Below, one piece after another: positions 1 through 11,300 of a stretch of 64,000 nucleotides of DNA (its first letter is position 1; every line of letters starts with the position of its first letter). Position numbers and translations under genes: made by a program. The DNA comes from Nemophila menziesii. Lineage: Eukaryota > Streptophyta > Magnoliopsida > Boraginales > Hydrophyllaceae. The notes beneath the pieces were generated by a model that had not been told where the DNA came from, did not search any database, and was given only the letters and a program-made list of their open reading frames with translations. Location of the stretch: contig JARWIR010000031.1 in assembly GCA_029959085.1 (NCBI GenBank), forward strand, positions 1,984,001 through 2,048,000, read 5' to 3'.

Positions 1-139
1 TATTGTGGTTCGGTTTCCCTACATCCACTACCTAAGGAAGCCTCCTTAGGATTTCAAGCTTTTCACTAAGCTCCCGTGTCTCTCTTAACCGGGTCGAGAA
101 CACAATAACCCTTACAACCTCTTCGATAACACGAAGGAC

Positions 140-241
140 AAACACTTGTGCTATCGCAACACAAGGACACCGAGTATACTCCCGATACTCAAACACTTGT
201 GCTATCTCAACACAAGGACACCGAGTATACTATCGATACTC
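140..241. repeat. 51-bp tandem duplication
   Basis: Two head-to-tail copies, 140-190 and 191-241, each beginning AAACACTTGTGCTATC and ending CGATACTC. They differ at only a few positions (CGC versus CTC, CTCCC versus CTATC). Read directly from the sequence. Confidence 0.85.
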
Positions 242-674
242 AAATTCTCTCTTAATCTATCTATTACAAGAACTAGACTTAAGAGGATAAATACAAAGTG
301 TTTAAAGGGTGAAACAACTTTGCTAATGAACTCCTAAAGAGATGATATAACTATTAGCTTAATACTTCTCTTGAGTAGATATAACACTTAAGCATGAAAG
401 ACTCCTCTTGAGTAGATAGAACTTTGTGGCTTATTGGATTAACTCCTTAATTGAGTAGATAAGACTTTTTAAGCTCTTGACACCTTCTTGGATGATAACA
501 ATTAAGCCCCTTAGTGTATATGGGTTGAAGGTGTGATTGTAGCCTTGAAAGACCTTCAATATATAGCTGCAAAATGCTCCCAACGGTCATAAGAATTGTC
601 TCCAACGGATATATTAATATCCCCAACGGATATATGCATTTTTGTCTTCATTTTGCTGCAGAAAACCCTAACTT

Positions 675-767
675 GCGGTGCACCGCGGGTCTCGTGCGGT
701 GTACCGCATGAACCTTCGCTTAATTCACTTGCTTCGGGCGGTATACCGCTCAATCCGCCGGTATACC
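675..767. repeat. Cluster of 10-12-bp palindromes (CGGTRYACCG type)
   Basis: GCGGTGCACCGC (675-686), GCGGTGTACCGC (696-707), GCGGTATACCGC (738-749) and CCGGTATACC (758-767). Three are perfect or near-perfect 12-bp self-complementary words. The same style of word recurs downstream of pol in elements G1, H, A, B and C. Confidence 0.7.
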
Positions 768-1121
768 TCTCCGGCTACCACACCAAAGGTCTAAAACACC
801 TTCTTCTCAATGTATAGAGAATATCTTTTACTGTGATGCTCGGATGGAAAAGTTTTCTTCACGAGAGTTGTAGGAAACATCATTTTAAGAAACTTTGTAG
901 TTGATCACTAAAGCTAATTCTCAATGTACACAAAGATAAGGTTAAAAGCATTTGTATGAGAATTAGTTTCTTAAGATAAAACAATAAAGCTTTGATCTAA
1001 AAGATAAAGAATGAGCTTTTTGATGATTTAGAGTGCAAGATATAAAGTATATAACAATAGTAATTAGCACACTAAACACAAGAGGATTTGTCACATTAAA
1101 ACAACCTATTAAGGGAGGCTA

Positions 1122-2739
1122 TATGCCAACACAAACTCCTACCACTAACGAAGACGAAGAAGCGAGGATTTCAAGCTTGCAAGATCAAATACAACAACTC
1201 GCTATAAGAGTTAAGGAAAGCATCCCAAAGCCACCTCAACAGTTATACCTGCAAGAACAAGCCTATGAAAATCACGCTAATCATCCACCGGGCTGCAATG
1301 TACATAATGTAAGTCAAGCTCACTCACGTCCTCAAGAAGAAATCACTGAGTTAAAAGAGACTATTAGTCAATTCATCAACTTCTCGAAGGATAATATGAG
1401 CAGACTTGAATAAAAGATCGATGCATCAGTAGTGCAAAGCCTGCAACAACAGAATCAAGATCTTAAACAACATAATCAACTTTTAGAGAAGAATGTAATG
1501 CGACTCACTACAATCATAGAATAAATGCAAAGTCATCTCCTACAATTGACCCAAGATACAACATCTAACATGAAGAAGATCCAATACGTTGACGACAAGG
1601 TTAAGACTATTAGTCTTCAAGCTCAAAAGATTAAAGAAAACGGTGAGATAATCATCGAAGCGCTACCATCTCCCTCAAAAGGGGATGTTCTAACAAACAA
1701 GTTAAACGTAAAACGGATGAACTTAGATGAGATAATTGTTGAAGATTGGGTTGAAGAGGTTGAACATGATGAGATTAAGAAGCCTAGAGTGGTTGATGAA
1801 CCAAGAATTTAAGAGAGAAGTAGAGCAAGACAAACACCCATACATTGCCACTATCCCGCGGAGCAACATCAGAAGTGTATAGAGGCGTTAAAACAAGTGA
1901 AAATTAACGTCCCTTTACTCAAAGCTATGGAAGGAAGGAAAAACTATGATCGATTCTTTATGGAGGCAGTCTCCAATAAGAAAAGATTCACAAGAGCCAA
2001 GTCTGTAGAAATCAATGAAGGGGTATCATCACGAGTTCAAAGAAGATTACCACCAAAGCATAAAGATCCCGGAGAGTTTAACCTCCCAATCTGAATAGGT
2101 GGGATATATTATGGAAAAGCCATGTGTGATTTAGGGGCAAGTGTGAATATCATGCCCAAAAGTGTATTCAAGAAGATTGGTATTAGTGAAGCGAAACCGA
2201 CATCCGTAATCTTACAACTTGCGGATCAATCTATAGTTAAGCCGTGGGGAGTAATAGAGGATGTACTCGTCCAAATAGGTAACCTTGTTATTCCAACGGA
2301 CTTTATCATTCTTGACTATAAAGCAGATAAGAACGTCCCATTCAATCTTGGGCGTCCATTCCTAGCCACTAGCGATACCATAGTGAATGTGAATGAAGGA
2401 ACCGTGACTCTTAGTATTGAAAATGATTCTGAAACATTCTATGTTTCGGGAAAGAAGAGGAAAAAGAAGTCAAAAGAACTATATCTAATCAGAGCGGTAA
2501 CCAAGAAGCCAGAACCTGGAAGTCTCCAAGAAACCACAGAAATTGGGTTTGGGGTAGGAGACGAGGTGGCATGGAAACCTCCCAATCCCAAACATAACAG
2601 TTCTTGGAAGGGACCATACATTGTCACGCAAATTATCTCAGAAGAAGTGGTCGAAATAAAAGCTATCGAAGGTTGCAAGCTCAAGTTGGTAAGGGTTAAT
2701 CGTCTCACTCACTGCTTGGGAGGCTATAAAAAGAAATAA
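1122..2739 (+). pseudogene. G1 Gag/PR/GPY-F polyprotein relic, Athila-like, no RT or integrase core
   Basis: One reading frame runs from the ATG at 1122 to the stop at 2739, broken only by four in-frame stops (1411, 1522, 1810, 2092) and no frameshift. The first part is rich in Q, E and K and looks coiled-coil-like; no capsid or zinc knuckle can be recognised. From about 2107 the protein matches Athila protease: GKAMCDLGASVNIMP, then ILQLADQS, and LGRPFLATSD. A lysine-rich linker (GKKRKKKSK) follows and then a short module from 2545 with VGDEVAW, SSWKGPYIV and LTHCLGGY, resembling the GPY/F end of integrase. RT, RNase H and the integrase core are absent. The same order occurs in element A at 33818-36691. 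The start is uncertain, because the frame is open further upstream to 1033. The element cannot move on its own. Confidence 0.75.
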
Positions 2740-2750
2740 CCAAGGTAACT

Positions 2751-2769
2751 CGTCTAAATTTGAAAGACG
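2751..2769 (+). other. Post-pol hairpin CGTCT/AGACG in G1
   Basis: CGTCT, a 9-base loop, then AGACG, followed by TTAAACAAAA. It begins 12 bases after the polyprotein stop. The same place in A, B, C and H carries a related hairpin; A and B have CGTCG/CGACG, so the stem pair has changed on both sides together. Confidence 0.65.
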
Positions 2770-2962
2770 TTAAACAAAAAGTGCTTTTTGGGAGACATCC
2801 CATAGTAATTTTTATGTTTTTGTGTTTCTAGTTTTAGTTTAGATTAGTTGTTTTTAGTTGATATTGCATATTTGAGAAAGGTATTAGTGCTTTTGATGCT
2901 TAGGTATAGGAGAAATCGAGTTTGGGAGGAGAAAACGATTTTTTTTTGGAAAAATCAGACCC

Positions 2963-3225
2963 TCGGTCCGGTACACCGGACGCCATCCGCGGTACACCGC
3001 AGGGACCAAAAACCCGTACTACGGGTAGGTGACTCGGGTTTTATGCCGAGGAGAAAAAAAATCTGGAAGATAGGTGCGGTACACCGGATGCCATCCGCGG
3101 TACACCGCAGGGACCAAAACCCCGTACTACGGGTATGAGGCGCATGTTTTTGACGAGAAGAAAAATTTCGAAGAGCAGAAGGTGCGGTACACTGGACCAC
3201 AGCCGCGGTGTACCGCAGGTAGCCG
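2963..3225 (+). repeat. Three 108-bp tandem units with GCGGTACACCGC palindromes (G1)
   Basis: Units start near 2970, 3078 and 3186. The first two have CGGTACACCGG, then CCATCC, then GCGGTACACCGC, then ACCAAAA and CCGTACTACGGG, which is itself an imperfect hairpin. The third is more diverged, with GCGGTGTACCGC. Tandem repeats in the 3' non-coding part of Athila/Tat elements are known as hypervariable. This array sits between the polyprotein and the downstream ORF. Confidence 0.8.
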
Positions 3226-5025
3226 ACTGGAGAGAGAAAAAGTTGCGTTTTGAGCTTATAAAAGGAGGAGATTAGGTATTATTCCGAATTTATTAATCCT
3301 TAAGCCTCTCTTTCTTCTCCAAACCTCTCCCAACTCCATTAAAGCTTCAACAAACCTTCACCCAACATCAAAACACTACCAAATCACCATGAAGTCACAT
3401 CCAAATCCTTCCCTACATTATTACAAAGAATATTCAAGCACCCAAATCTATCAAAACACCTAGAAACCAAGAATCAAAACCATGAATTTCAAAATCTTCT
3501 TCTAAAAATCCTTAAACCCACATCACCAATCCTTGATTCAGTCATACCCACATGGAGAATTATCATCCTAACACCTTTCCTAACCCAATTAAAGCTTGTT
3601 CCACCTATGATCAAAAGTTACAAAATCCAAGAGTGTTCAAAGCTTTGAGTTGGGGGTCAAAAGAGATGATGAAGAGAATAGAGAAATTAACAAGTGTTAA
3701 GGGATATGGAGAATCAAAGCAAGGTATTGGGTAAGATCAAGAAGATTTCAATTGAGATGGGTACTAGTTCAGGAACAACTACAAGGTAAATTGGATCAAG
3801 AGAATAGAGGAAAGCTAGCTGTGGTGAATTCAAAGAGAAAAAAGGTTTAAACTTTCATATGGAAGGCATCACAACCTCTACAATCAATATTCCTTTACCC
3901 GAGATTAATGAAGCTTCAAAGGCCTTGTTAGCTTCTGCAAAAATATAATTACTGGACTTACCTTGAGGTTATGAGATATTATTCAAGAGAAAAGTTGGAA
4001 GAAGATAAACAAGAGATTTCTAGAGTGTGATTGATTGGGATGGAGCATAAGAAGATGTAAGGGAAAGCGAAATTGGTGATACATGGAAAGCAGTGCACCT
4101 TATTCTGGGTATTGATCAGGCGAGGTAAATAGCCTCGAAGAGTGTGTTTTCTTTCTTCCTTACCTTTTCTATTTGTGCAATATCTGTGAAATTTTAATTT
4201 TCTTTTATTTTATATTCGAGTCTTTTCGAGTCGTGGGGACACGACTAATTTTTGAGTTGGGGGTGTGGGGATTCGTTGTCTCTCATCTCCATTTTTCTGT
4301 GTTTAGGTAAAATTAAATTTTTTATGAGAAGGTTTAGATGTATGTAGAGTGTGTTTAATAGCTTGAAAGCAGAAGCTCAGTAAGTTAATGATAGGAAGTA
4401 GTATGTTTATGAGCTGCTTTATTTTGTATGCTTTGAAGTATTTGCAGGAAAACACACATTGATAGTAAAGAAAAGATTAGTTAGCAATGCGATAGAAAGT
4501 ATGTTCGATCTCAGGGAGCCTTGGGAAGTGTGTAGGCCTTGAGACCCAAGCTAGTTGACAAACCCATTTGATGAAAGTGCTAAAGGTAAGAAAATAACGA
4601 AATTACATGGTGTAGAAAGTGATTAAGGCAGTTCTTTTATATTGAAGCCACTTGAAGCCTTTTTATACCTTCTCACCTTGTTATTCGATTAATATTTTAT
4701 ATCCTTCTCAGCCCCTTCTAGCCTTTCTAACGCCTTTTTATTAACCACATCATAAGCCATATCCCTTTAGATTACAGGACTTTTCCATATAACCCGCTCT
4801 CGAATCGCGATGCATAGACAGTTGTTTTAGAGCTTGAGTTTGGGGTGGTGGGTCCACCATTATGGGAAATATTATTGGGATGGGATTTTTTAGCTTATTA
4901 ATTGTGCTCTGTTATTATATTGATGATGATTCACAGATTTTTATTGTAACCCTTTGCTGGGGTAATAGTGAATGAAAAAGAAGCTACGAGCTAAATTTGC
5001 CAACAAGGGCATTAAAAGAAAAGAA

Positions 5026-5079
<54 letters not shown>

Positions 5080-5732
5080 AAAATAGCGTGATATCTCAAC
5101 ATTAAAAAGAGAGTCATAGCTGAAGAAATTGATTTGAAAAGAAAATATATATATTCGGACCGGCAAAGTGGAATTTGTATGTGAACATCTTATGCTTTAT
5201 TTGGGATATTGGGGATGCTAAATTATGCATCAAAGAATTCATTGGGTTGAGTGAGAAACGCTTTATGAGAGTAACTCAAGCTCTAGAGCTATTCGTTGAT
5301 GGCTAGTGAGGAGAGAGCCAAAAGCTCACTCTAAATTATCCAAATATACTATCATACCATCCCTAAGCCTAAATTACAACCTTAAAGACCTTTTGATTCT
5401 TTGCTATGTAATCGAGAAGTGATTAAGCCAATAGAGAGTAATCAAGTGGATCTTTAGATACTAGTGAAGTTCGATGAACAATTTATAGCCTCCTTGGTGA
5501 ACTGAGTAAAGTTCCTCTCCTTCTTACATTGCGAAAATAATCTAATCTTGAATTCAAAACCGTGTTAACTATGGATATGAGAAGTGTACAGGTATGTAGT
5601 TTTTAAATATTATTACATGAAATTTTCCGAGTAGTTGCTTTGAGTCTATTCTCCATGTTATTCTATCTTCTTCCCTCTGTGCTTAATTGACCTATGTGTG
5701 TATTTAGAGACTTCCCTTTGTTTTTATCTTTA
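3226..5732 (+). other. G1 3' region: ORF2 relic and repeated purine motifs
   Basis: A short leader with a GCTTATAAAAGG box at about 3254 precedes the remains of the downstream ORF. The likely old start is the ATG at 3666, directly after a TTTGAGTTGGGGGTC motif, the position used by the ORF2 starts in C and B. Only about 20 lysine-rich codons stay open, and no domain is left. The GAGTTGGGGG / GAGTTTGGGG motif recurs near 3644, 4253 and 4830. A hairpin, AGTCGTG-GGGA-CACGACT, lies at 4229-4246 just before the second copy. I see no other gene. Confidence 0.55.
5026..5075. repeat. (TA)n microsatellite
   Basis: About 50 bases of almost pure TA, interrupted once by TG near 5044. Simple slippage repeat inside the G1 3' region. 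Confidence 0.9.
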
Positions 5733-5768
5733 TTGTATCGGGACGATACAACTTTGAGTTGGGGGTCT
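5733..5768 (+). promoter_or_regulatory. G1 polypurine tract with upstream GGA-loop hairpin
   Basis: TTGTATCG-GGA-CGATACAA (5733-5751) forms an 8-bp perfect stem with a 3-base loop. It is followed by CTTT and then GAGTTGGGGGTCT (5756-5768), which directly abuts the TG of the 3' LTR at 5769. The purine run is the expected primer for plus-strand DNA synthesis in LTR retrotransposons. A, B and D have the same layout with the stem CTTTGTCG/CGACAAAG. Confidence 0.8.
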
Positions 5769-7301
5769 TGATGTCTCCTCATTTGTGATAGATTTATGTT
5801 AAGCTGAGACATCATTTTTAGTGATTTAGAAGTCATTCTAGTCGATTTTCTTGAGAAATGCTACACTTTCCTATTTTGAGTCTTGATTTAGTAAAATAAT
5901 ATTTTTAGAGCATATTGGGTTTAATTATTTATTTAGTGTGAAGCTTTAAAGATAATTATGGAGATTAATTAGAGTCCAAGTCAAAGACTACAAGATATGG
6001 AAAGAGATAAGCATGATAATTGGAGATAAGGAAAGAAAAGCTAAAATCATGGAATAGGAAAAGCTGCCTTAAATCTGAATTTCTGCAGCTATGTCTAAAG
6101 AAGTGGTGATAACTCCAAAACCGAGCCGATTCTGGAAGATCCCTTTCAGAAGGACGTAGATAATTCCGTGAGGATTCTTTTGGTATCTTATGGGCTAAAA
6201 ACCGACCAATAACGAAGAAGATATGATTAAAACAAGTCAGCAGTACTTATCTTTATTTCCATACGAATTAGAGTTGGGCTTGGAGTCCACCACTTACTTC
6301 TCCTTCAAGAAAACGAATTAGGGCTTCCAAGACACCTATAAATACACCCTTATACCATTGTAAACATGTCCTTGCTCAGTTTAAAGCTTAGGCTTAGTCT
6401 TTACTTGTATTTTTTCGGTTTTAAATAATAGCTTAGTCTTTATATTTATTATTCATCCTTAGAATCAAGCTATTCATTCAAGAAGCAAGCTGACCTATTG
6501 ATAAAGACAAGAAGAAGAAGTTGGAGAGTGACAAACTCCTCTTCTACATCTACCTTCTCTATATTTAGGGTAATTAGCTATAGATTTATGCTCAACCATC
6601 TTTCTAAGCTTTTATTCTGTAAGTTTTACTTTTAATTGTTGGGTTATTATTTTGTCTTTAAATTCCATAATACTATTTGTTATTTTAATTGATTGAGCTT
6701 GGCGTATATTGTTATTATGTGTTTTGACTTATTGTTACATCCCTAGATTTGACCAATCTTAGGATTATTCTTAGTTATTGACAACACCACATAATCGTCT
6801 AGTTTTGATCCTTTGCGTAACTAGATAGCCATAAGGGTTTGATTTAATCACCAATCATTACTCAGGAATCCTTGGTAGTGGAGAGGTTGCTCCTAAGCCT
6901 AGTAGAGGCTAGGTAGAATTTAGAATCCTGGTTAATATATAATGCTTAATCTGTGACAGGTTAGAATAACAACTTAGTAAAATAGACTCATATTAGTGAC
7001 CCTAATCTATTAGACTTACATTCATATTTATTTATCTGCATTCTTATTTATTATTTCTCATTAGATAGTTATTCATATTATTTTATCTTTTTATATTTTA
7101 TTCTAAAACATCTAAATTCATCTACGCTTGTTAAACATAAGTAGATCTAACGGATTAAATCCCTGCGAACGAACTTAACTTATCATTAAAACTTGCAAAC
7201 GATCTGTGATACTTGCAATGAGTTCCGTGGTTCTCAAGGGTGTGTGCTCTTTTTTATTATCTTTATTTATCTATCATTTTATCACACCTTTGCCCCCACC
7301 A
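5769..7301 (+). mobile_element. G1 3' LTR (1533 bp)
   Basis: Starts TGATGTCTCC right after the polypurine tract and ends CCCCCACCA. The first about 50 bases form an inverted repeat (TGATGTCTC ... GAGACATCA) shared by all LTRs of this window. A CTATAAATA box at 6336-6344 probably drives transcription. What follows at 7302 is not a primer site but the interior of minus-strand element H, so this is the right end of G1 inserted into H. The 5' LTR of G1 lies outside the window. Confidence 0.85.
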
Positions 7302-7533
7302 AAGTAGAAGAACCTTGGTCATGAATCTTTATCCTTTTTAAAGGCCTTGCTGGTACAGACATTCTAGTAGTTAATTTCTTTGGTAGTGATTGTGATGGTG
7401 CCTTTTTTTTTGATTCTTCAGTAGCCTCATCAAGATTGATAGGCTTTTCAATGGTGGCTCCAGGCAATTTTTTATTCTTCCCAAGGATGGTGCACTTTAT
7501 CTTGTACTCCATAGCATCAGATCTATTAGTCAT
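7302..7533 (-). pseudogene. H downstream ORF (ORF2), N-terminal part only
   Basis: Starts at the ATG at 7533 and is open until cut at 7302 by the G1 insertion. The start MTNRSDAMEY and the words CTILGKNKKLPG and INLDEA match the complete 152-residue ORF of element C (59061-59519) closely. Upstream is a degraded purine motif (GAGTTGTGGGT), the position where C has GAGTTTGGGGTC. The function is unknown; the product lies where some plant gypsy elements carry an env-like or other extra ORF, but no membrane segment is visible. Confidence 0.65.
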
Positions 7534-7906
7534 GTTTGATTTACCCACAACTCAAGTTATACCAAGGATGAATTTAAAAGATTAAGAGAAATTGGTTTAG
7601 CTTGAGGTTGTTGCTTGGAATTGATGAAAGAGAAAGGTTTCTTGATGAATCTTGGAAGAATTCTTGAAAGCTTGATGAATTTGATGGTGTTTAATGGTGT
7701 AGTGTGATGAATTTGATGAAGAAATTGTGTTTGTGGAGGATGGAGGAGAGAATTATTGAAGTTATTGTGTTAATTGTGAAGGTTTGTACAAGCTTTAAGG
7801 TCTATATATAGTGTCTGGGTCTGAAAATTTCGTGTGGGAGGGGTTAGGGTTAAGTTTGATAAGGTAAGAATTTGATTAGGACTAAAACTCTTCAAAACCG
7901 CCATTG
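7534..7906 (-). other. H leader between palindrome array and ORF2
   Basis: Non-coding. It has many TTGATGAATTTG-like words on the plus strand and TCTATATATAG near 7800, which on the minus strand could be a TATA-like box about 270 bases before ORF2. C (58780-59060) and G1 (3240-3540) have a comparable TATA-bearing leader. No gene seen. Confidence 0.4.
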
Positions 7907-8138
7907 CGCGGTATACAGGGCGTACCCTCCGGTATACTGGACCCATCAGCTATCCAATTTATTTCTTCTCGTCAAAAAACCCAAGCCTCCTTACCCGTGT
8001 CACGGGTTTTTGCTGCTGCGGTATACCGGCCATATGGCCCGGTATACCGGACTTGTCATGCTCCACTTTTCGAACTCTCGGCATAAAACCCGAGTCAGTG
8101 TACCCGTGCCACGGGTTTTTCCAGGCACGGTATACCGG
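7907..8138 (-). repeat. Tandem units with CCGGTATACCGG palindromes (H)
   Basis: Three units of about 110 bp, with CGGTATAC words at 7908, 7931, 8021, 8040 and 8128. They alternate with CCGTGTCACGGG or CCGTGCCACGGG hairpins. The location matches the array in G1, A, B and C, but the palindrome core is TATA here rather than TACA, GTAC or CTAG. Confidence 0.8.
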
Positions 8139-8337
8139 AATGGCCTGCGAATTTTTCCAAATTTTTTCCTTTGACCCCAAACTCATTTCCTACACAAGAA
8201 CACACTACCTTTCTCTCCTATTAGCTTGTAAACACAATTAAAAATATAAAATAACTTAATATTATACACTACAAAGCAATAAACTAATTTAAAAAGCAAT
8301 TAAAACAAGGGGTGTCTCCTAAGAGCACTTTTGTTTA

Positions 8338-8356
8338 ACGTCTTTGAGTTAGACGT
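8338..8356 (-). other. Post-pol hairpin ACGTCT/AGACGT in H
   Basis: A 6-bp perfect stem with a 7-base loop, located just after the integrase stop on the minus strand and followed by TTAAACAAAA. It is the counterpart of the hairpins at 2751, 36706, 47878 and 58127. Confidence 0.65.
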
Positions 8357-8366
8357 GTACCTCAGG

Positions 8367-11300
8367 CTAAGCGCTTTCTACGAGATGGCTTATCTCCTCT
8401 CGCCCAAAGTCCTCACTGTCATGGTATCTCTTCAAACGCTGGCCATTCACCATGAATGTCCTTTCCTCGGTTGGATGTTCACTTTCAATTGCTCCATGAG
8501 GTGTGACTTTCGTAACAATGTAAGGTCCTCCCCAACGGGATTTAAGCTTTCCTAGGTAGTTCGAAAATCGAGAGTTGTATAATAAAACCTTTTGTCCTCT
8601 CTCGAAATTCTTTGGACGGAGTCGCCTATCATGCCATCTCTTTGTTTTCTCCTTGTAGAGACGTGAATTTTCATAGGCAAGATAGCGAAACTCCTCCAAC
8701 TCGTTCAACTGCATCAACATTTGTTTCCCGGCCACTTCTGGGTCTATATTCAGAGTTTTAATAGCCCAGAAGGCTCGAGTTTCAAGTTCAATAGGTAGAT
8801 GACACGCTTTGCCGTAGACCATGCGATATGGAGATGCCCCAACTGGTGTTTTAAATGCTGTTCTGTAAGCTCAGAGAGCATCATCTAGCTTTAAAGACCA
8901 ATCTTTCCTCGTTTTATTCACGGTCTTCTCAAGAATAGATTTATTTCCCGGTTGGAAACTTCAGCTTGACCGTTAGTTTGTGGGTGATAACCGGTTGAAA
9001 TACGGTGTCTCACTCCAAACTTACGAAGAAGGTTTCTCAGTTGAGCATTAATAAAATGGGTACCTTTATCACTGATGAGAACACGTGGCGTACCATGTCG
9101 CGAGAAGATGTTTGTCTTTAGGAATTTAATCACTGTTTGAGCATCGTTCTTTGGTGTTGCCACTGCTTCTACCCATTTTGATACATAATCTACCGCAAGC
9201 AAAACATGGGAGGTGATGAAAGGTCCCATGAAATCTATTCCCCATACATCAAAGATTTCCACTTTTAGAATGTTGTTAAACGGCATCGCGTCTCTTTTTG
9301 ATATATTACCAGTGAACTGGCATATTTGACATGACTGGACGAAACGGTGACAATCTTTGTGTAGGGTAGGACAATAGAAACCGGATTGAAGAATTTTAGC
9401 TGCAGTTCTATCGCCTTTAAAGTGACCTCCATAAGGTGAACTATGACAACTTGCTATGATCTTGTCAACTTTGCCTTCATGAAAACATCTTCTAACTACT
9501 TAGTCACTACAAATCTTCCAGAGGTACGGTTCATACCAATAATACTGTTTGGCCTGGTGAGATAATCTTTGTCTTTGTTGTGGGTGGATATCCTTGGGGA
9601 ATACACCACTCACAATGAGGTTGACTACATCTGCATACCATGGCACAAACGCATTTTTAATAGCAATAAGTTGTTCATCAAGGAATACCTCTTTAACCAA
9701 CAATGGTTCTTTGTTCGCATCAGATCCTTCGAGCCTTGATAAATGATCAGCAACTTGATTCTCGCATCCCTTTCGGTCTCGAATGTCTATATCGAATTCT
9801 TGAAGCAACAGTACCCATCTAATAAGACGCGGCTTAGCGTCCTTTTTCTCCATGAGGTATCTGATAGCTGAATGGTCCGTGTATACAACAGTTTTCTTTC
9901 CAATTAGATAGGAACATAATTTGTCAAAAGCATATACCACGGCCAACATCTCTTTCTCCGTCACTGTATAATTCATCTGGGCAGCGTTGAAAGTCTTACT
10001 TTCATAATAAATGGTGTGGAAAATATTGTCTTTCCTCTGTCCCAACACAACACCCATAGCGTGATCACTAGCATCGCACATAAGTTCAAATGGAGCTTTC
10101 CAATCAGGAGGTATAACAATAGGTGTAGAGATCAGTTTCTCCTTAATCGTAAAAAATGCTTGAAGATATTCGTCAGTAAAATTAAAAGGAGCATCCTTTT
10201 CGAGTAAAGAACAGAGCGATTTGGCGATTTTGGAGAAATCTTTAATAAATCTTTGGTAAAATCCTGCGTGACTCAAGAAACTTCTCACTCCTTTTACAGA
10301 AACTGGAGGTGGTAATGTTTTGATAACTTCAATTTTAGCACGATCAACCTCCATCCCTGCCTTCGAAACCTTATGTCCCAACACAATTCCCACTTGAACC
10401 ATGAAGTGGCATCTTTCCCAATTAAGCACAAGATCTTTTTCTTTAGATCTCACAAGGACTTTCTCAAGATTATTCAAACAATCATCAAAACTATCTCCAA
10501 ACACCGAAAAATCATCCATAAAAACCTCCGAGTATTTATCAATCATGTCCCAAAATATAGCCATCATGCACCTCTGGAATGTGGCAGGTGTATTACATAA
10601 ACCGAACGGCATCCCTCTATAAGCAAAGGTGCCAAACGGACAAGTAAAAGTTGTTTTGTGTTGATCAAGGGGATCCACACAAATCTGATTATAGCCCGAA
10701 TATCCGTCAAGGAAACAATAATACTCTCTCCCTGCAAGTTTGTCTAGCATCTGATCAATGAATGGTAGCGGGAAGTGATCTTCCTTTGTAGCTTTGTTGA
10801 GTCTTCGGTAATCCATGCATACTCTCCACCCCACAACTGTTCTTGATGGTATGGCTTCACCTTGATCATTAAGGATGGTAGTGATACCTCCTTTCTTTGG
10901 AACACATTGCACTGGACTGACCAAATCACTGCTAGCAATCAGATAGATAATTCCTATGTCTAATAACTTAATCACCTCCTTCCTCACCACTTCTTTCATA
11001 GCTGGAATGAGTCTTCTTTGTCCCTTTATAGATCGCCCACCTTCGTTCTCAAGAATGATTTTGTGTTTGCAAACGGAAGGACTAATTCCTTTGATGTCGG
11101 CAATAGTCCATCTGATTGCTTCTTTATTAGCACGAAGTACATGAAGTAGCTTCTCCTCTTGAGGACTTGAAAGGTTAGCAGAAATAATAACAGTCAAAGT
11201 TTTGTTCGTACCTAGATATGCATAGCGTAGATGTTCTGGAAGCGGTTTTTCTTCGAGAACAGGTGGACATATTATGGATGGTTGTTTCATTGGTTCAATG

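Larger units (their letters stand above)
1..1110. other. Unassigned repeat-like DNA at left edge
   Basis: No convincing gene is present. The stretch contains a 51-bp direct duplication, several CTCTTGAGTAGAT-like words between about 360 and 460, three CAACGGAT-type words near 580-630, and a cluster of GC-rich palindromes at 675-767. This texture resembles the LTR or untranslated part of a plant retrotransposon, but no LTR end, primer site or coding domain is visible, so I do not assign a family. It lies upstream of the degraded Gag-PR frame that starts near 1122 and may be part of that element or a separate insertion into it. Confidence 0.4.

Noticed and set aside
2780..2800. Splice acceptor for ORF2 RNA in G1 and H (TTAGGAGACA-like word also seen in the LTR)
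   Set aside because: The similarity is short and no donor or transcript evidence is available from sequence alone.
4984..5166. Small membrane protein rich in Y and I
   Set aside because: Translation of the (TA)n microsatellite.
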